From Emticicia sp. BO119 (GTDB lineage Bacteria > Bacteroidota > Bacteroidia > Cytophagales > Spirosomataceae), in contig NZ_JACETV010000008.1 in the NCBI RefSeq assembly GCF_013912375.1, positions 1-64,000 on the forward strand: a DNA stretch of 64,000 nucleotides, given 5' to 3'. The translations under genes and the position numbers were made by a program. Shown in pieces: positions 29,583 through 38,755 of the stretch. The notes beneath the pieces were generated by a model. The model saw only the letters and a list, made by a program, of their open reading frames with translations, did no database searches and was not told the DNA's origin. Each line of letters begins with the position of its first letter. Position 1 is the first letter of the stretch.

Positions 29583-30971
29583 ATGAAATTTACCCCTGCA
29601 AAATCTCTGATTTTGGGCCTATTTCTGACAGGAAGCATACTATCTTGTAAAGTAAAAACTGACCCTACTCCTTCAACAAATGATACTTCTAACGAAGCAA
29701 TAAATGCCTGGATTTATGATAATATGAAATATTGGTATCTCTGGACAGATAACATGCCTGCCAAAACGACATCTAATGTTTCGCCAGATGACTATTTCTA
29801 CCCTCTATTGAATGATTATCCGAATACTGATCGTTTTTCCTGGATTCAGAAAGATGTTGAGGAGTTAACAAACTCTTTAAACGGTATTAATAAAGTGTTT
29901 GGTATGAAATATACGATTTACTACCTCGATAATGCCAAAACTAATGTTGGTTTTTTTATAACCTATATTATAAAAGGTAGTCCTGCCGAAAAAGCCGGAT
30001 TAAAGCGTGGTGATATTATTCTAACAATCAACGGTACTCAGCTGACTGCAACCAACTATAGTTCTTTAACAACTGCCGAAAATGCTTCTTTTGGTTTAGG
30101 GAAAGCAGAAAGTGGTGTCTTTTCTTTGAACGGTACGATTATTCAGGTAACTAAGGCTGAAGTACAGGATAACCCTGTACATTTCTGGAAAGTAATAGAA
30201 AAAGGTAATAAAAAAATCGGTTATTTAGTTTATAGCCAGTTTATCAGCACTTTTGACAGTAATCTGCGACAAGTGTTCGGTGAATTTAAAAGCAAAGGAG
30301 TGAATGAACTTGTACTTGATTTAAGATTGAATCCTGGTGGATATATTTCTTCTGCCGATATTATGGCTTCATTGATTGTGAAAAACCTTAATACTGATAA
30401 TGTAATACATAGCGACCAATGGAATGCGAATATAACAAAAGACCGACCTTCATACTCTACTCCTACTAAATTCAGAAACGAAGCCAATAATTTAGGTACA
30501 CTGACCCGTCTGTATGTATTAACCTCGAACGGAACAGCTTCTGCCAGTGAACTGGTTATTAATGGTTTAAGACCCTATATGGATGTTATTCTGATTGGTT
30601 CTCATACTTACGGTAAAAATGTAGGTTCCGTAACCTTGTCTGATTCGGAGAAACGTTGGAAATGGGCGATGCAACCTATTGTATTGAAAACCATAAACTC
30701 TAAAGGTGAGTCAAATTATGGCACAAAATCAGGGTTCGCTCCTGATTATGAAGTAGTAGATAATGTAGTTCCGTTTAAAGACTGGGGCGATGAAAACGAA
30801 ACCCTTTTGAAAAAAGCATTGGAATTAATTACCGGACAGGTGGCTACACAACAAATAGCTCCAAATGCACGGGTATCAATAACAGAGATGAAAGGTGATC
30901 CATTAAAAGTAAACGAATCTGAAAATCCATACCAGAACCGTAAAGAAATGTATGTAACCTTCCCGAAATAA
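29583..30971 (+). CDS. S41-family C-terminal processing peptidase, lipoprotein
   Basis: 462 residues. Lipoprotein signal (KSLILGLFLTGSILSC; lipidated Cys near residue 22). A small N-terminal helical segment (NAWIYDNMKYWYLWTDNMPA) precedes a PDZ domain at about 105-190 (GSPAEKAGLKRGDIILTING). The S41 protease domain has GYLVYSQF, LDLRLNPGGYISSADIMASL, the catalytic Ser in TSNGTASASELVINGLRPY and Lys in GSHTYGKNVGS. These are periplasmic or surface tail-specific proteases of Bacteroidota; the target is unknown. A hairpin terminator follows. Confidence 0.9.
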   Translation: MKFTPAKSLILGLFLTGSILSCKVKTDPTPSTNDTSNEAINAWIYDNMKYWYLWTDNMPAKTTSNVSPDDYFYPLLNDYPNTDRFSWIQKDVEELTNSLNGINKVFGMKYTIYYLDNAKTNVGFFITYIIKGSPAEKAGLKRGDIILTINGTQLTATNYSSLTTAENASFGLGKAESGVFSLNGTIIQVTKAEVQDNPVHFWKVIEKGNKKIGYLVYSQFISTFDSNLRQVFGEFKSKGVNELVLDLRLNPGGYISSADIMASLIVKNLNTDNVIHSDQWNANITKDRPSYSTPTKFRNEANNLGTLTRLYVLTSNGTASASELVINGLRPYMDVILIGSHTYGKNVGSVTLSDSEKRWKWAMQPIVLKTINSKGESNYGTKSGFAPDYEVVDNVVPFKDWGDENETLLKKALELITGQVATQQIAPNARVSITEMKGDPLKVNESENPYQNRKEMYVTFPK

Positions 30972-30992
30972 GAAGATACGATAGATTAATAT

Positions 30993-31026
30993 AAAAATAC
31001 CGATGGAGCGATTTATTGGTATTTTT
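30993..31026. terminator. Hairpin terminator after the S41 gene (copy 1 of a shared sequence)
   Basis: AAAAATACCGAT, loop GGAGCGATTT, ATTGGTATTTTT: a 12-base-pair stem with one G-U pair, flanked by A and T runs so it can act on both strands. Stem and loop are nearly identical to the hairpin at 35345. Confidence 0.85.
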
Positions 31027-31048
31027 GTTGATAGTTAATGCTAATCTT

Positions 31049-33502
31049 CTATTTCAAATCATCATTATTAATTTTACTACCTCTGTTCTGGCGTTTAATT
31101 TCCTTGCCTATATTCAGATTAAAACTCAGGTTAAATGCACGAAAAGGAGAAAACCGTGCACTTGTCTGATAAAACCCTTCTCCCTCAACCTCTGTACGAA
31201 AAGTCTTAATTCCCTGAAAAGGCTCTACTATATTCAATTGCCAGTATCCTTTTTTAGATGATAATTGCTTACGGATATTGATACTAAAGAACGAAAAATG
31301 ATTATTCCAACCCTGTGGATTTCTGCGAGGCGTATTGCATACGCCTGAAAGTTCTACACTTAACCCTTTTTTGAATTGATATTGAGTGCCTCCATTAATA
31401 GAGCCTTGCACACCTGTTTGGGTAATCAAATCAGTATATCCCTTTTGAAGGCTTAACTGATACGTTGACAGGTTGATTGAAGAACGTAAACTCCATTGAG
31501 AAGAAAGATTAAATGAACCAAACAGATTTACTCCCCATGAAGTAAGTACACCTATGTTTCCATACGTATCCGTTGCCACAACAGTCTGTGAAGAAGTACT
31601 GTCTATCACTTTCAAAGTATTTAACGACAATCTGGTATATCTTTCAATCAATTGACGGGTTAAACGATAGTAAGTAGCTACATTCAGGTTATACTTATTT
31701 TTAGATTGAGAATATGCTAACTCAATCTGGTCAGTCAATTCTGGTTTTATAGATGGGTCTCCCTGCGAACGATAGAAAGGGTTACTGGCACTCAGAAACG
31801 GATTAAGATACCCGATACCGGGTCGTTGTAATCGTTTATTGTAAACTAAGCGTAAGGTCTGGTCATGCTTTTTAAAACGCCTCATTAAGGCTATATAGGG
31901 AAACAGGTTTCCGTATTTCTGATAAAATACCGGATAATATTGCGCTGAAACCGATAAACCTTCTAATTGAGTAAACTCATAGCGTAGCCCCAGTTTAAGG
32001 CTTAACAAATCGGAAAGTGTATGATTGGTGGTAGCATAGAAAGCCCCGACAGTTTGCTCATAGCTTAACTTATTTGAACGCTCGGCATTTAATTGTTCGC
32101 TGACTAATGTTTCATCCAATTGATAAACATCACGTTGCGTATTCAACTGCCTATAAATAATTTTGGCACCCATTGCTAAACTTCCTTTTTTCCAGGGCAA
32201 AGTATAGTCAAATTGAGCGGTTTTTTCAGTCCAGTTATTTTTACCTTTACTTCTTTCAGCCCATAAAGCCCCTTGCTCATAGTTCAGGCGTGTCTGATAA
32301 TTAGGTTGTCCTTCATTATGGCTATACTGCGTAGAAAAACTGATTTCCTCTCCTTCACGTCGTAGTTTTTGACGGAAATCTGTTATCCAATCTACTGAAT
32401 AATCACTCCCCCACTGTTTTATTGTACTCGAAATGGCGTTTGTCTCTTGTGGTGCTCTGTATTGTGTATGCCCGGTTCCATTTGTTTCATTGACAGAAGT
32501 ATTACCTCGCAAGGTCATCATTAGGGTACTCTTTTTGCTTAAATCTAATTCTACGCCTATGTTTCCATTTCCTGCATATCGGGTGTCGTTCTGACTACCA
32601 GACTGTTGTGTTTGCGTATTGAATCGATTATCAGTTCTGGAAAAACTCCCCTTTGAGACCTGGTGCCAAAGTTTATTCCCTCCTATATTACCCACTAAAG
32701 TTAGTCGCTTTCGTTGATATGTTACGTTTGCGTTCCCAATACTACGCAAAGAGCCTAATACTGCATCCAGACTGGCATTTACTCCTTCTATCGTTTTTCG
32801 TTTAAGAATAATATTGATGATACCTGCCGTTCCTTCGGCATCGTATTGTGAAGCCGGGCTTGTAATAATTTCAACCGATTTAATCTGAGATGCCGGAATA
32901 GAACGTAGGACATCGGCTGCCTGATTCCCCATCAAACCTGAGGGTTTCCCGTTAATCAGTAATCGCAAAGCACTGCTGCCACGCAAAGAAGGCGTACCAT
33001 CGACATCAACCGTAACCTGTGGTGCACGGCGCAATACATCGGCACCATCGCCCGTTGCTGCCCCTATGTCTTTATCTGCATGGTAAACTACTTTATCAAT
33101 CTGATGTTCTATTAATGGTGCCTGCCCGACTACATCAACGCTTTTCAGCAGTTGAGCTGATGAACTTAACTGTACAATTCCGAGAGCAGAAACATTGGTT
33201 GAACGATTAATGATTAAGTTAGGTATTAGCTGGGGTCTGTACCCTAAACCAGTTATTTGTAGAGTATAGCTCCCTTCACTCAATCCGGTAAGTTCAAATA
33301 CACCCGCTTCATCAGTTAAACAACCATTTATAGTTTTTTCGCCTGCCATTAAGGCGACAGAAGCATAGGGAATGGGCTTGTGCGTTAAGGAGTCGATGAG
33401 TGTACCCATCAATTTAGCTTTATCATTCAAATTAGATTGAGGGGTTTGAGCCCAGGCGGTTGTCAGAAGACACATTAGTAGAAATGTAAGTAACTGTTTC
33501 AT
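31049..33502 (-). CDS. TonB-dependent-receptor-like outer membrane beta-barrel protein
   Basis: 817 residues with signal peptide (MKQLLTFLLMCLLTTAWAQ). Residues about 30-110 are a carboxypeptidase-regulatory-like beta-sandwich (MGTLIDSLTHKPIPYASVAL...GLGYRPQ). A plug domain follows (DKVVYHADKDIGAATGDGADVLRRAPQ; LRGSSALRLLINGKPSGLMG; IKSVEIITSPASQYDAEG; GIINIILK). The remainder is a beta-barrel of the OMP_b-brl_3 type. Unlike SusC, there is no adjacent SusD, so its substrate (siderophore, peptide, other) is not predictable. It may belong with the ECF sigma gene 34252, but the strands differ. Confidence 0.88.
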   Translation of the reverse strand: MKQLLTFLLMCLLTTAWAQTPQSNLNDKAKLMGTLIDSLTHKPIPYASVALMAGEKTINGCLTDEAGVFELTGLSEGSYTLQITGLGYRPQLIPNLIINRSTNVSALGIVQLSSSAQLLKSVDVVGQAPLIEHQIDKVVYHADKDIGAATGDGADVLRRAPQVTVDVDGTPSLRGSSALRLLINGKPSGLMGNQAADVLRSIPASQIKSVEIITSPASQYDAEGTAGIINIILKRKTIEGVNASLDAVLGSLRSIGNANVTYQRKRLTLVGNIGGNKLWHQVSKGSFSRTDNRFNTQTQQSGSQNDTRYAGNGNIGVELDLSKKSTLMMTLRGNTSVNETNGTGHTQYRAPQETNAISSTIKQWGSDYSVDWITDFRQKLRREGEEISFSTQYSHNEGQPNYQTRLNYEQGALWAERSKGKNNWTEKTAQFDYTLPWKKGSLAMGAKIIYRQLNTQRDVYQLDETLVSEQLNAERSNKLSYEQTVGAFYATTNHTLSDLLSLKLGLRYEFTQLEGLSVSAQYYPVFYQKYGNLFPYIALMRRFKKHDQTLRLVYNKRLQRPGIGYLNPFLSASNPFYRSQGDPSIKPELTDQIELAYSQSKNKYNLNVATYYRLTRQLIERYTRLSLNTLKVIDSTSSQTVVATDTYGNIGVLTSWGVNLFGSFNLSSQWSLRSSINLSTYQLSLQKGYTDLITQTGVQGSINGGTQYQFKKGLSVELSGVCNTPRRNPQGWNNHFSFFSINIRKQLSSKKGYWQLNIVEPFQGIKTFRTEVEGEGFYQTSARFSPFRAFNLSFNLNIGKEIKRQNRGSKINNDDLK

Positions 33503-33644
33503 AATAATTCGTATTAATTTTTTAATTTTTTGAAAAAATAGGGTAATAACATCCCATCAAGTCGATTTTCGACTTGTTTAGTACTCGAATAAGAATAGAT
33601 TAATTTTGGTAAATCAGAAGATTGATTATTTGCTAATGAAATGA

Positions 33645-34121
33645 TTAGTGAGGTATTTTATCTCCGTCGGGCTTTTTATCGTTCCACATAGGATTTTGTT
33701 TAATGAGTTGATAAGCAATTAGCACGTATAAGAGAAAGCCAATACTGGCTCCTATGCCAATCAAACCGAAGGTAATAAGTCCAAAAGGCAGAAAGTGATT
33801 GAACCATAGACCACCGCCAATGCCTAAGGCTAATAAGCCATAACGTAAGGATTGAAGTAGCCCTACTCTTGGATCTTGTCCAAATAGATACTTTAGTTGA
33901 TTTGTAGCTAATCCTTTCTCAATTAACAGGCGTTTCAGACGGTTGTCTGATAAAGTCTTAACAATGCTGGTCAGTAAATAGACCAATAGTGTAACAGCAG
34001 TTAGCTGCCAGAGTTGTTCGATAATGCCTTTTGGTAATTGTCCGTTGGTATTATCATCCTGAGCAAAGACAGAGAAGGAGCAGCCTAATAATAATATGGT
34101 AAAAAAATAAGAGCGTTTCAT
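33645..34121 (-). CDS. Predicted inner-membrane protein, unknown function
   Basis: 158 residues: signal peptide (MKRSYFFTILLLGCSFSVFAQ), a short Asp/Asn-rich segment, a transmembrane helix (LWQLTAVTLLVYLLTSIV), a cytoplasmic basic segment with KTLSDNRLKRLLIEKG, and a C-terminal hydrophobic hairpin (LRYGLLALGIGGGLWF and LITFGLIGIGASIGFLLYVLIAY). The layout recalls small Bacteroidota membrane proteins (DUF6249-like) encoded next to ECF sigma/anti-sigma genes. It is divergent from the ECF sigma gene at 34252 with 130 bases between, which suggests joint regulation. No function is assigned. Confidence 0.7.
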   Translation of the reverse strand: MKRSYFFTILLLGCSFSVFAQDDNTNGQLPKGIIEQLWQLTAVTLLVYLLTSIVKTLSDNRLKRLLIEKGLATNQLKYLFGQDPRVGLLQSLRYGLLALGIGGGLWFNHFLPFGLITFGLIGIGASIGFLLYVLIAYQLIKQNPMWNDKKPDGDKIPH

Positions 34122-34251
34122 AAGAATAAAAATTTAATGATTATACTGCGTTAGACCACCATCAAAGTGAAAGGTTGCAATATCGGAAAAATTTCAGAAA
34201 TGCAACTTTTATGGGAGCATAAGGTCTAACTTCTTGAAACTAATCTCTTAG

Positions 34252-34851
34252 ATGATAAAAGCAGAAGCATCAGATCGTGAAATAGTAAACGCCGTTTTGA
34301 AAGGTGAACGAAATGCTTTTGCCCGATTAATGAAGCAAAACGAACGATTGGTACTACACATCGTTCAACAGTTAATTCCTGCCTCAGAAGACCGTCGGGA
34401 TTTATATCAGGATATTTTTCTTAAAGTCTATAAAAATCTTTCCGGTTTTGCCTTTGAAAGCAAATTATCAACCTGGATTGCTAAAATTGCTTATACAAGT
34501 TGTCATAAAAAAATAGCCAAAAAACGTCCTTTACTTTGGGAAGAATTGAAAGTATCGGGTAAAGCTGATGATGAAGAAAATACTGTTCAATCTATTGGTG
34601 ATTTTACTTTTAACAAAGAAGAAGAACCTGATGAACTATTGATGAGTAAGGAATTAACCAATATCTTACAACAAGAAATTGCAGCATTACCCTCATTACC
34701 TCGAACCTTGCTGACCTTATTTTATCAGGAAGAAATGAGCCTTGCAGAAATAGAAGTGGTTACGAATCTTCCGATAAATACAATCAAAAGTCATTTGTTT
34801 CGTACCAGAAAATACTTAAAAGAATTATTAATTGAGAAATACAAATTTTAA
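34252..34851 (+). CDS. ECF-type RNA polymerase sigma factor
   Basis: 199 residues. Region 2: FARLMKQNERLVLHIVQQL, DRRDLYQDIFLKVYKNLSGFAFESKLSTWIAKIAYTSCHKKI. Region 4 helix-turn-helix: SLAEIEVVTNLPINTIKSHLFRTRKYLKELL. An acidic linker (KADDEENTVQSIGDFTF) joins them. The next gene begins 4 bases after the stop and encodes a zinc-finger anti-sigma-like membrane protein, so this is a classical sigma/anti-sigma pair, distinct from the cupin pair at the left edge. Confidence 0.92.
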   Translation: MIKAEASDREIVNAVLKGERNAFARLMKQNERLVLHIVQQLIPASEDRRDLYQDIFLKVYKNLSGFAFESKLSTWIAKIAYTSCHKKIAKKRPLLWEELKVSGKADDEENTVQSIGDFTFNKEEEPDELLMSKELTNILQQEIAALPSLPRTLLTLFYQEEMSLAEIEVVTNLPINTIKSHLFRTRKYLKELLIEKYKF

Positions 34852-34855
34852 TATA

Positions 34856-35329
34856 ATGGAACAATCTCATCTCTCCGAGCAGGAATTGGCAGCATACATC
34901 AATGGGAAATTGAACGACTCCATCAAAGAACAACATATAAAGGCATGTCTTCATTGTCAGAAACAGGTATTTACTTACAGGCTTATCGACCAATTTCTGG
35001 AGTCAAAGCAAGTAATAACTTCTGTAGTAGACGACACATTTGTGTGGAATAATGAAGTATTGGCACAAATTGAACAAATGGAGTATAGTGAAGAAAAAAG
35101 GAGATATTTCTGGTTAATCACCACTTGTATAGTTGGGTGGGTAGGATTAATTGCGTGGTTAGGTTATATGGGCATTTTCAACAATCTATGGCAAATATTG
35201 TCCGGCACAACAGGTCGGGTCATACTCACAACTGGTATTATTATATCTGTGTTTATCAGTTGCTTCGATTGGCTTGAAAAACGCCTGAAACTTGACCCAC
35301 TGAGAATACTTATGCAAGAAAAAAGGTAG
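34856..35329 (+). CDS. Putative zinc-finger anti-sigma factor, membrane-bound
   Basis: 157 residues started at MEQSHLSEQELAAYINGKL (34856). The N-terminal cytoplasmic part has the anti-sigma zinc-finger layout: HLSEQELAAYINGKLN, then HIKACLHCQKQV (HxxxCxxC). Two hydrophobic helices follow (YFWLITTCIVGWVGLIAWLGYMG and GRVILTTGIIISVFISCF), so the factor would tether its sigma to the membrane. Encoded directly behind the sigma gene. A terminator with a conserved loop follows at 35345. Confidence 0.8.
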   Translation: MEQSHLSEQELAAYINGKLNDSIKEQHIKACLHCQKQVFTYRLIDQFLESKQVITSVVDDTFVWNNEVLAQIEQMEYSEEKRRYFWLITTCIVGWVGLIAWLGYMGIFNNLWQILSGTTGRVILTTGIIISVFISCFDWLEKRLKLDPLRILMQEKR

Positions 35330-35343
35330 GTTTATTAGAACAA

Positions 35344-35376
35344 AAGATGCCGATGGAGCAATTTATCGGTATTTTT
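35344..35376. terminator. Hairpin terminator after the anti-sigma gene (copy 2 of a shared sequence)
   Basis: AAAGATGCCGAT, loop GGAGCAATTT, ATCGGTATTTTT. It shares CCGATGGAGC and GGTATTTTT with the hairpin at 30993, at the end of another plus-strand unit facing a minus-strand gene. Confidence 0.85.
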
Positions 35377-35395
35377 ATTATAAACCTATCTAATA

Positions 35396-37117
35396 TTACA
35401 AAATTCTTGAAGAGGTAATTTTAATATCGGCAAATTTCCATGCTTCTTTAAATTGCTGCTCGGTTTGATTGTATTTCTTTTTGTCTCCTGTTTTATTATA
35501 AATATTCATCAAGCCTTTGAGAGCCCATCCATTGGCAGGATATGTTTTTAAATCCTGCTTATAAACCTTAATTGCTTCATCATACTTCCCAGCCTCAATT
35601 AATACAGCCCCTAAATGATGTCGGATAGAAAAAAACCAGTCTGTCGGCTCGTTATAATTAAGGGCATCTTCTTTGGCGACTGCTTCACTTAGAAAAACAA
35701 TTGATTGAGCATAATTCTTTTCTTTGGCATTAATCTCTCCCTCTACTGTTTTTGCGGCAATCACACTTAAATCATAAACATTATTTATATTCCAGATGGT
35801 TATGGTTTTTAGTGTTGTGTCTTTCAGAATATTTTTCATGGCTGACAGGTGTTGTCTGGCTAAATCAGTTTTATTCTGAGAAAGAACAGCCATTGCCTGC
35901 GCATAATGCCAGATTATTGAAGGATATTTCAGATTCTTTTCCGGTGCTTTAGAATGAAGGATATTATCCCATAATCCCAGCTTCGCCTGTACATACCACG
36001 GAATCGTATAATAATGCTGTAAAGTACCCCAGGCAGGGTCACGCATTAATTTTTTATGGGCATGGTCGGCAGTTTGTTTAGCTCCTAATACTGCTTTTTT
36101 GCTTTCGCCACTCAAAGTACCACAGGCGGCAATAAAATGATAATTATGTGGATAATAGCCCAACGGATAAGCTCCCTGGGCATGACAGGCTTCTACATAT
36201 AAACTATCAACCAATGAAGCCTGTTGATTTACGACTACACCTTCATGATAACTCCCGATTCTGATATAGATATGAGAAGGCATGTGAATCAGATGCCCTG
36301 CACCTGGTACAAGTGTTTCAAGTAATTTGGCATTAGACAGCGCTTTTTCTGAATGTTGCGACATTTCCAGCGCATGAATATAGAAATGGTTTGCACCTGC
36401 ATGGGTAGGATTGAGTTTTAAAGCACTTTGCAGAACTGCAATAATTTCAGGTGTCCAGGGCTGCATTGTCCCATCATTTTTCCACAACTGCCACGGATGC
36501 AAATTCATGAGTGATTCAGCGTAAAGTGCTGCTATATCCGCATCGTTCGGGTATTTTTGATACACGGCTTTCATCGCCGACATATAGTCGGTATCCTGTT
36601 TGATTCGAGGAGCATTTATATCATCAGAGTAGCGATTGCTTAATGCCTGAATCAAATCTTTCTCTTTTTGTGTACAATTGACAGAAAGAGATTTAGCCTT
36701 TTGCACAGCATCGTAAGCTCTCTGGAAATTATCCGGCTCCATTCCGGCATTATAGTTAGGGCCAAGCACATAGGCAAATCCCCACCACCCCATTGCACAG
36801 GCTGAATCTTGTCTCGTCACTTCATAAAAAGACCGGGCCGCTTCGGCATGATTAAAGCCATAAGCCAGCATAAGTCCTTGATTAAAGTACTTTTGTGCTT
36901 CAACATTTTTAGTACTGATAGGAAAATTAATCCCTTCCAGACCAGATAAAAGTGGAGCTTTTTTATTTGAAGAATACCAGTTTTTATCAATTACCTCAGG
37001 CAAACTACAGACCGAAATGGTGGAAGTACTGATTGAGCCCTGATCAGTTTTTGGCTTTTGCTTGCAAGCTGGAAGAAGAATGCTCAAATACAAAATGTAG
37101 TGTAAGAAATTTTTCAT
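35396..37117 (-). CDS. TPR-repeat lipoprotein
   Basis: 573 residues. Lipoprotein signal (MKNFLHYILYLSILLPAC). The body is helical with TPR-like repeats: VEAQKYFNQGLMLAYGFNHAEAARSFYEV (a motif shared by a widespread family of bacterial TPR proteins), ALYAESLMNLHPWQLW, HPTHAGANHFYIHALEMS, GHLIHMPSHIYIRIG, and classical TPRs at the C terminus (GKYDEAIKVYKQDL). The repeated His residues (HFYIHALE, HMPSHIY, HNYHF) are conserved in the family but their role is not known. No operon partner is obvious. Confidence 0.8.
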   Translation of the reverse strand: MKNFLHYILYLSILLPACKQKPKTDQGSISTSTISVCSLPEVIDKNWYSSNKKAPLLSGLEGINFPISTKNVEAQKYFNQGLMLAYGFNHAEAARSFYEVTRQDSACAMGWWGFAYVLGPNYNAGMEPDNFQRAYDAVQKAKSLSVNCTQKEKDLIQALSNRYSDDINAPRIKQDTDYMSAMKAVYQKYPNDADIAALYAESLMNLHPWQLWKNDGTMQPWTPEIIAVLQSALKLNPTHAGANHFYIHALEMSQHSEKALSNAKLLETLVPGAGHLIHMPSHIYIRIGSYHEGVVVNQQASLVDSLYVEACHAQGAYPLGYYPHNYHFIAACGTLSGESKKAVLGAKQTADHAHKKLMRDPAWGTLQHYYTIPWYVQAKLGLWDNILHSKAPEKNLKYPSIIWHYAQAMAVLSQNKTDLARQHLSAMKNILKDTTLKTITIWNINNVYDLSVIAAKTVEGEINAKEKNYAQSIVFLSEAVAKEDALNYNEPTDWFFSIRHHLGAVLIEAGKYDEAIKVYKQDLKTYPANGWALKGLMNIYNKTGDKKKYNQTEQQFKEAWKFADIKITSSRIL

Positions 37118-37258
37118 CTTTAAAAGTTTAGTTCTTTAATGGCGCAACTAAGTTAGTATTTTTGGGATGAATTTTATACTTCTTTATCAGCTTGCCTTAG
37201 ATACAGAAAACCTGATTTTATTCGGGATAATCTTTGTAGTATTATATTTGAAGAGACA

Positions 37259-38755
37259 TCAGATACAAATTATCAGGTTAAGGTTGATTAATTCTTTTAG
37301 CATTTCATGAATTGTTTTTTCTACCTTTTGTTGATTTTGAGTCGGATACTTTCTTAACCAGGCTGAAGTTAATTCTACAAAACTGGTTTCATCTTTAAAC
37401 ATTTCTACAAGTTTACATTCGTTTTCTGTTAGCAGAAACTCCTGAAAACACTCTTTTTGCGAATCTATTATTAAGTTGTACCAATAATATTGAGATTCAT
37501 ATTTTATGTCGTTAAACCAATTGAATTTACTTTTCAGTATGTAGGCCTGATTTAACTCAAAGCTTAAGGCTTTCACCTCGTCAATACTTTTTAAACAAAA
37601 GTTCAAATGTGATTCAAAATGCTGGAACATTGTATCTGAATCAGTTGCATTTAACAGGTTGTTTAATACTTTTACTCTTTGTTCTTCAAATTCAGCACAA
37701 TCAAGCAACTCTCTATTTCCGACAGTATTAATGTTATATTCTTCTAAACTAACTCCAAAAATAGTTTGAGTTCTGATGAATGGGTACTCTAAAACCTCTT
37801 CCGGTTTACTAAACAGCCATTTTAGATGAGGAAGCCGTTTCTCTCTTTCAGGGCTTAAAAAATTAGGGAATCCGGTTAATTCGTCCTTCTCAATCTGATA
37901 AATAGCATTAATTTTTTCTAATTGCCCGGGCCAGAGTTTATGTAGCCAAAATTCTGCGAAATTACAGTAGGTGAGTCTGGCACGGTAAGACCCTAACAAA
38001 TGAATAAAATCGGGAGTCTTTGAAACCGGGGAAATCTGATTGAAATCAAGTACCTCAATAAAGTTACCTCTGAATGCTGGCTTCTTCAAAAATCTAAGCT
38101 TGATTTGCAGGTAATTGGCAAAATAAATGAATAGTAATTGCTCAGTAAAAATGGGGACAAATGAAAAACCCTCTTGATTCTTTTCAAAAATTTCTTGGTT
38201 CTTATCAATAAAAAGTACTGTTTCATGGTAAAAATCCTTAAAAAATTTCAAGTTGTTCCCTCCAACAATCCCCATATTTGTCGATAAACATGCTTTTACA
38301 TTTGGCATTTTTAAGAAATCAGGTAAATAGGCATTCTCGGTCTGAAGATTTTGCAGAATGTTTTTATACATGACGTCATCCATCTCAATACATTGAGCAA
38401 ATGTATCTGCTTCAAAAAAATCTTTGTTTGGCAAATCAAACCAAAACACGTCGCCATCTACGTGTACAAAGGGAGCTTCCTGTAAAGAGAAATTAAGAAT
38501 TTTTGCCAAAACCCACGATTTCGATATTAATTTTTCCTGATTATCTAAGGTTTTATATATATTACTATAATTTAAACCCAGTTTATCTACAAGCATCTTG
38601 TAACCAGCCGAATTACAGTATAAATGAACTTCACTGAAGTTTTTCTGAAGTAAATAAAAACTTAAAGACCAACCAATGTATTCGAAGCGCTTATTTATCC
38701 AACCTCCGGCATTTATTGATTCGGGAGTAATCCAAAAACTTTGAACAGCATTCAT
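37259..38755 (-). CDS. Glycosyltransferase-like protein (DUF6734-like)
   Basis: 498 residues without signal peptide or membrane helix. The first ~290 residues look like a GT-A glycosyltransferase: an N-terminal beta-alpha start (SFWITPESINAGGWINKRFEYIGWSLSFYLLQKNF), a metal-binding DxD in APFVHVDGDVFWFD, then LSTNMGIVGGNNLKFFKDFY. This resembles the DUF6734 family found near peptide-modification genes in Bacteroidota. The last ~200 residues, rich in Glu, Phe and Asn, are of unknown kind. It is divergent from the PqqD/HprK operon with 527 bases between, and has a similar low-GC composition. A part in the same system is inferred from location only. Confidence 0.6.
   Translation of the reverse strand: MNAVQSFWITPESINAGGWINKRFEYIGWSLSFYLLQKNFSEVHLYCNSAGYKMLVDKLGLNYSNIYKTLDNQEKLISKSWVLAKILNFSLQEAPFVHVDGDVFWFDLPNKDFFEADTFAQCIEMDDVMYKNILQNLQTENAYLPDFLKMPNVKACLSTNMGIVGGNNLKFFKDFYHETVLFIDKNQEIFEKNQEGFSFVPIFTEQLLFIYFANYLQIKLRFLKKPAFRGNFIEVLDFNQISPVSKTPDFIHLLGSYRARLTYCNFAEFWLHKLWPGQLEKINAIYQIEKDELTGFPNFLSPEREKRLPHLKWLFSKPEEVLEYPFIRTQTIFGVSLEEYNINTVGNRELLDCAEFEEQRVKVLNNLLNATDSDTMFQHFESHLNFCLKSIDEVKALSFELNQAYILKSKFNWFNDIKYESQYYWYNLIIDSQKECFQEFLLTENECKLVEMFKDETSFVELTSAWLRKYPTQNQQKVEKTIHEMLKELINLNLIICI

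Noticed and set aside
33558-33576. CAAGTCGA-TTT-TCGACTTG hairpin between the receptor and the small membrane gene
   Set aside because: A real dyad, but it lacks a T-run on either strand and no gene end is adjacent on the plus strand; kept as unexplained, not called a terminator.
37167-37310. 47-codon plus-strand ORF with a hydrophobic segment (MNFILLYQLALDTENL...)
   Set aside because: It runs antisense into the end of the 498-residue gene and the only promoter-like TAnnTTTG (37157) overlaps its start. No evidence of translation, so not listed.
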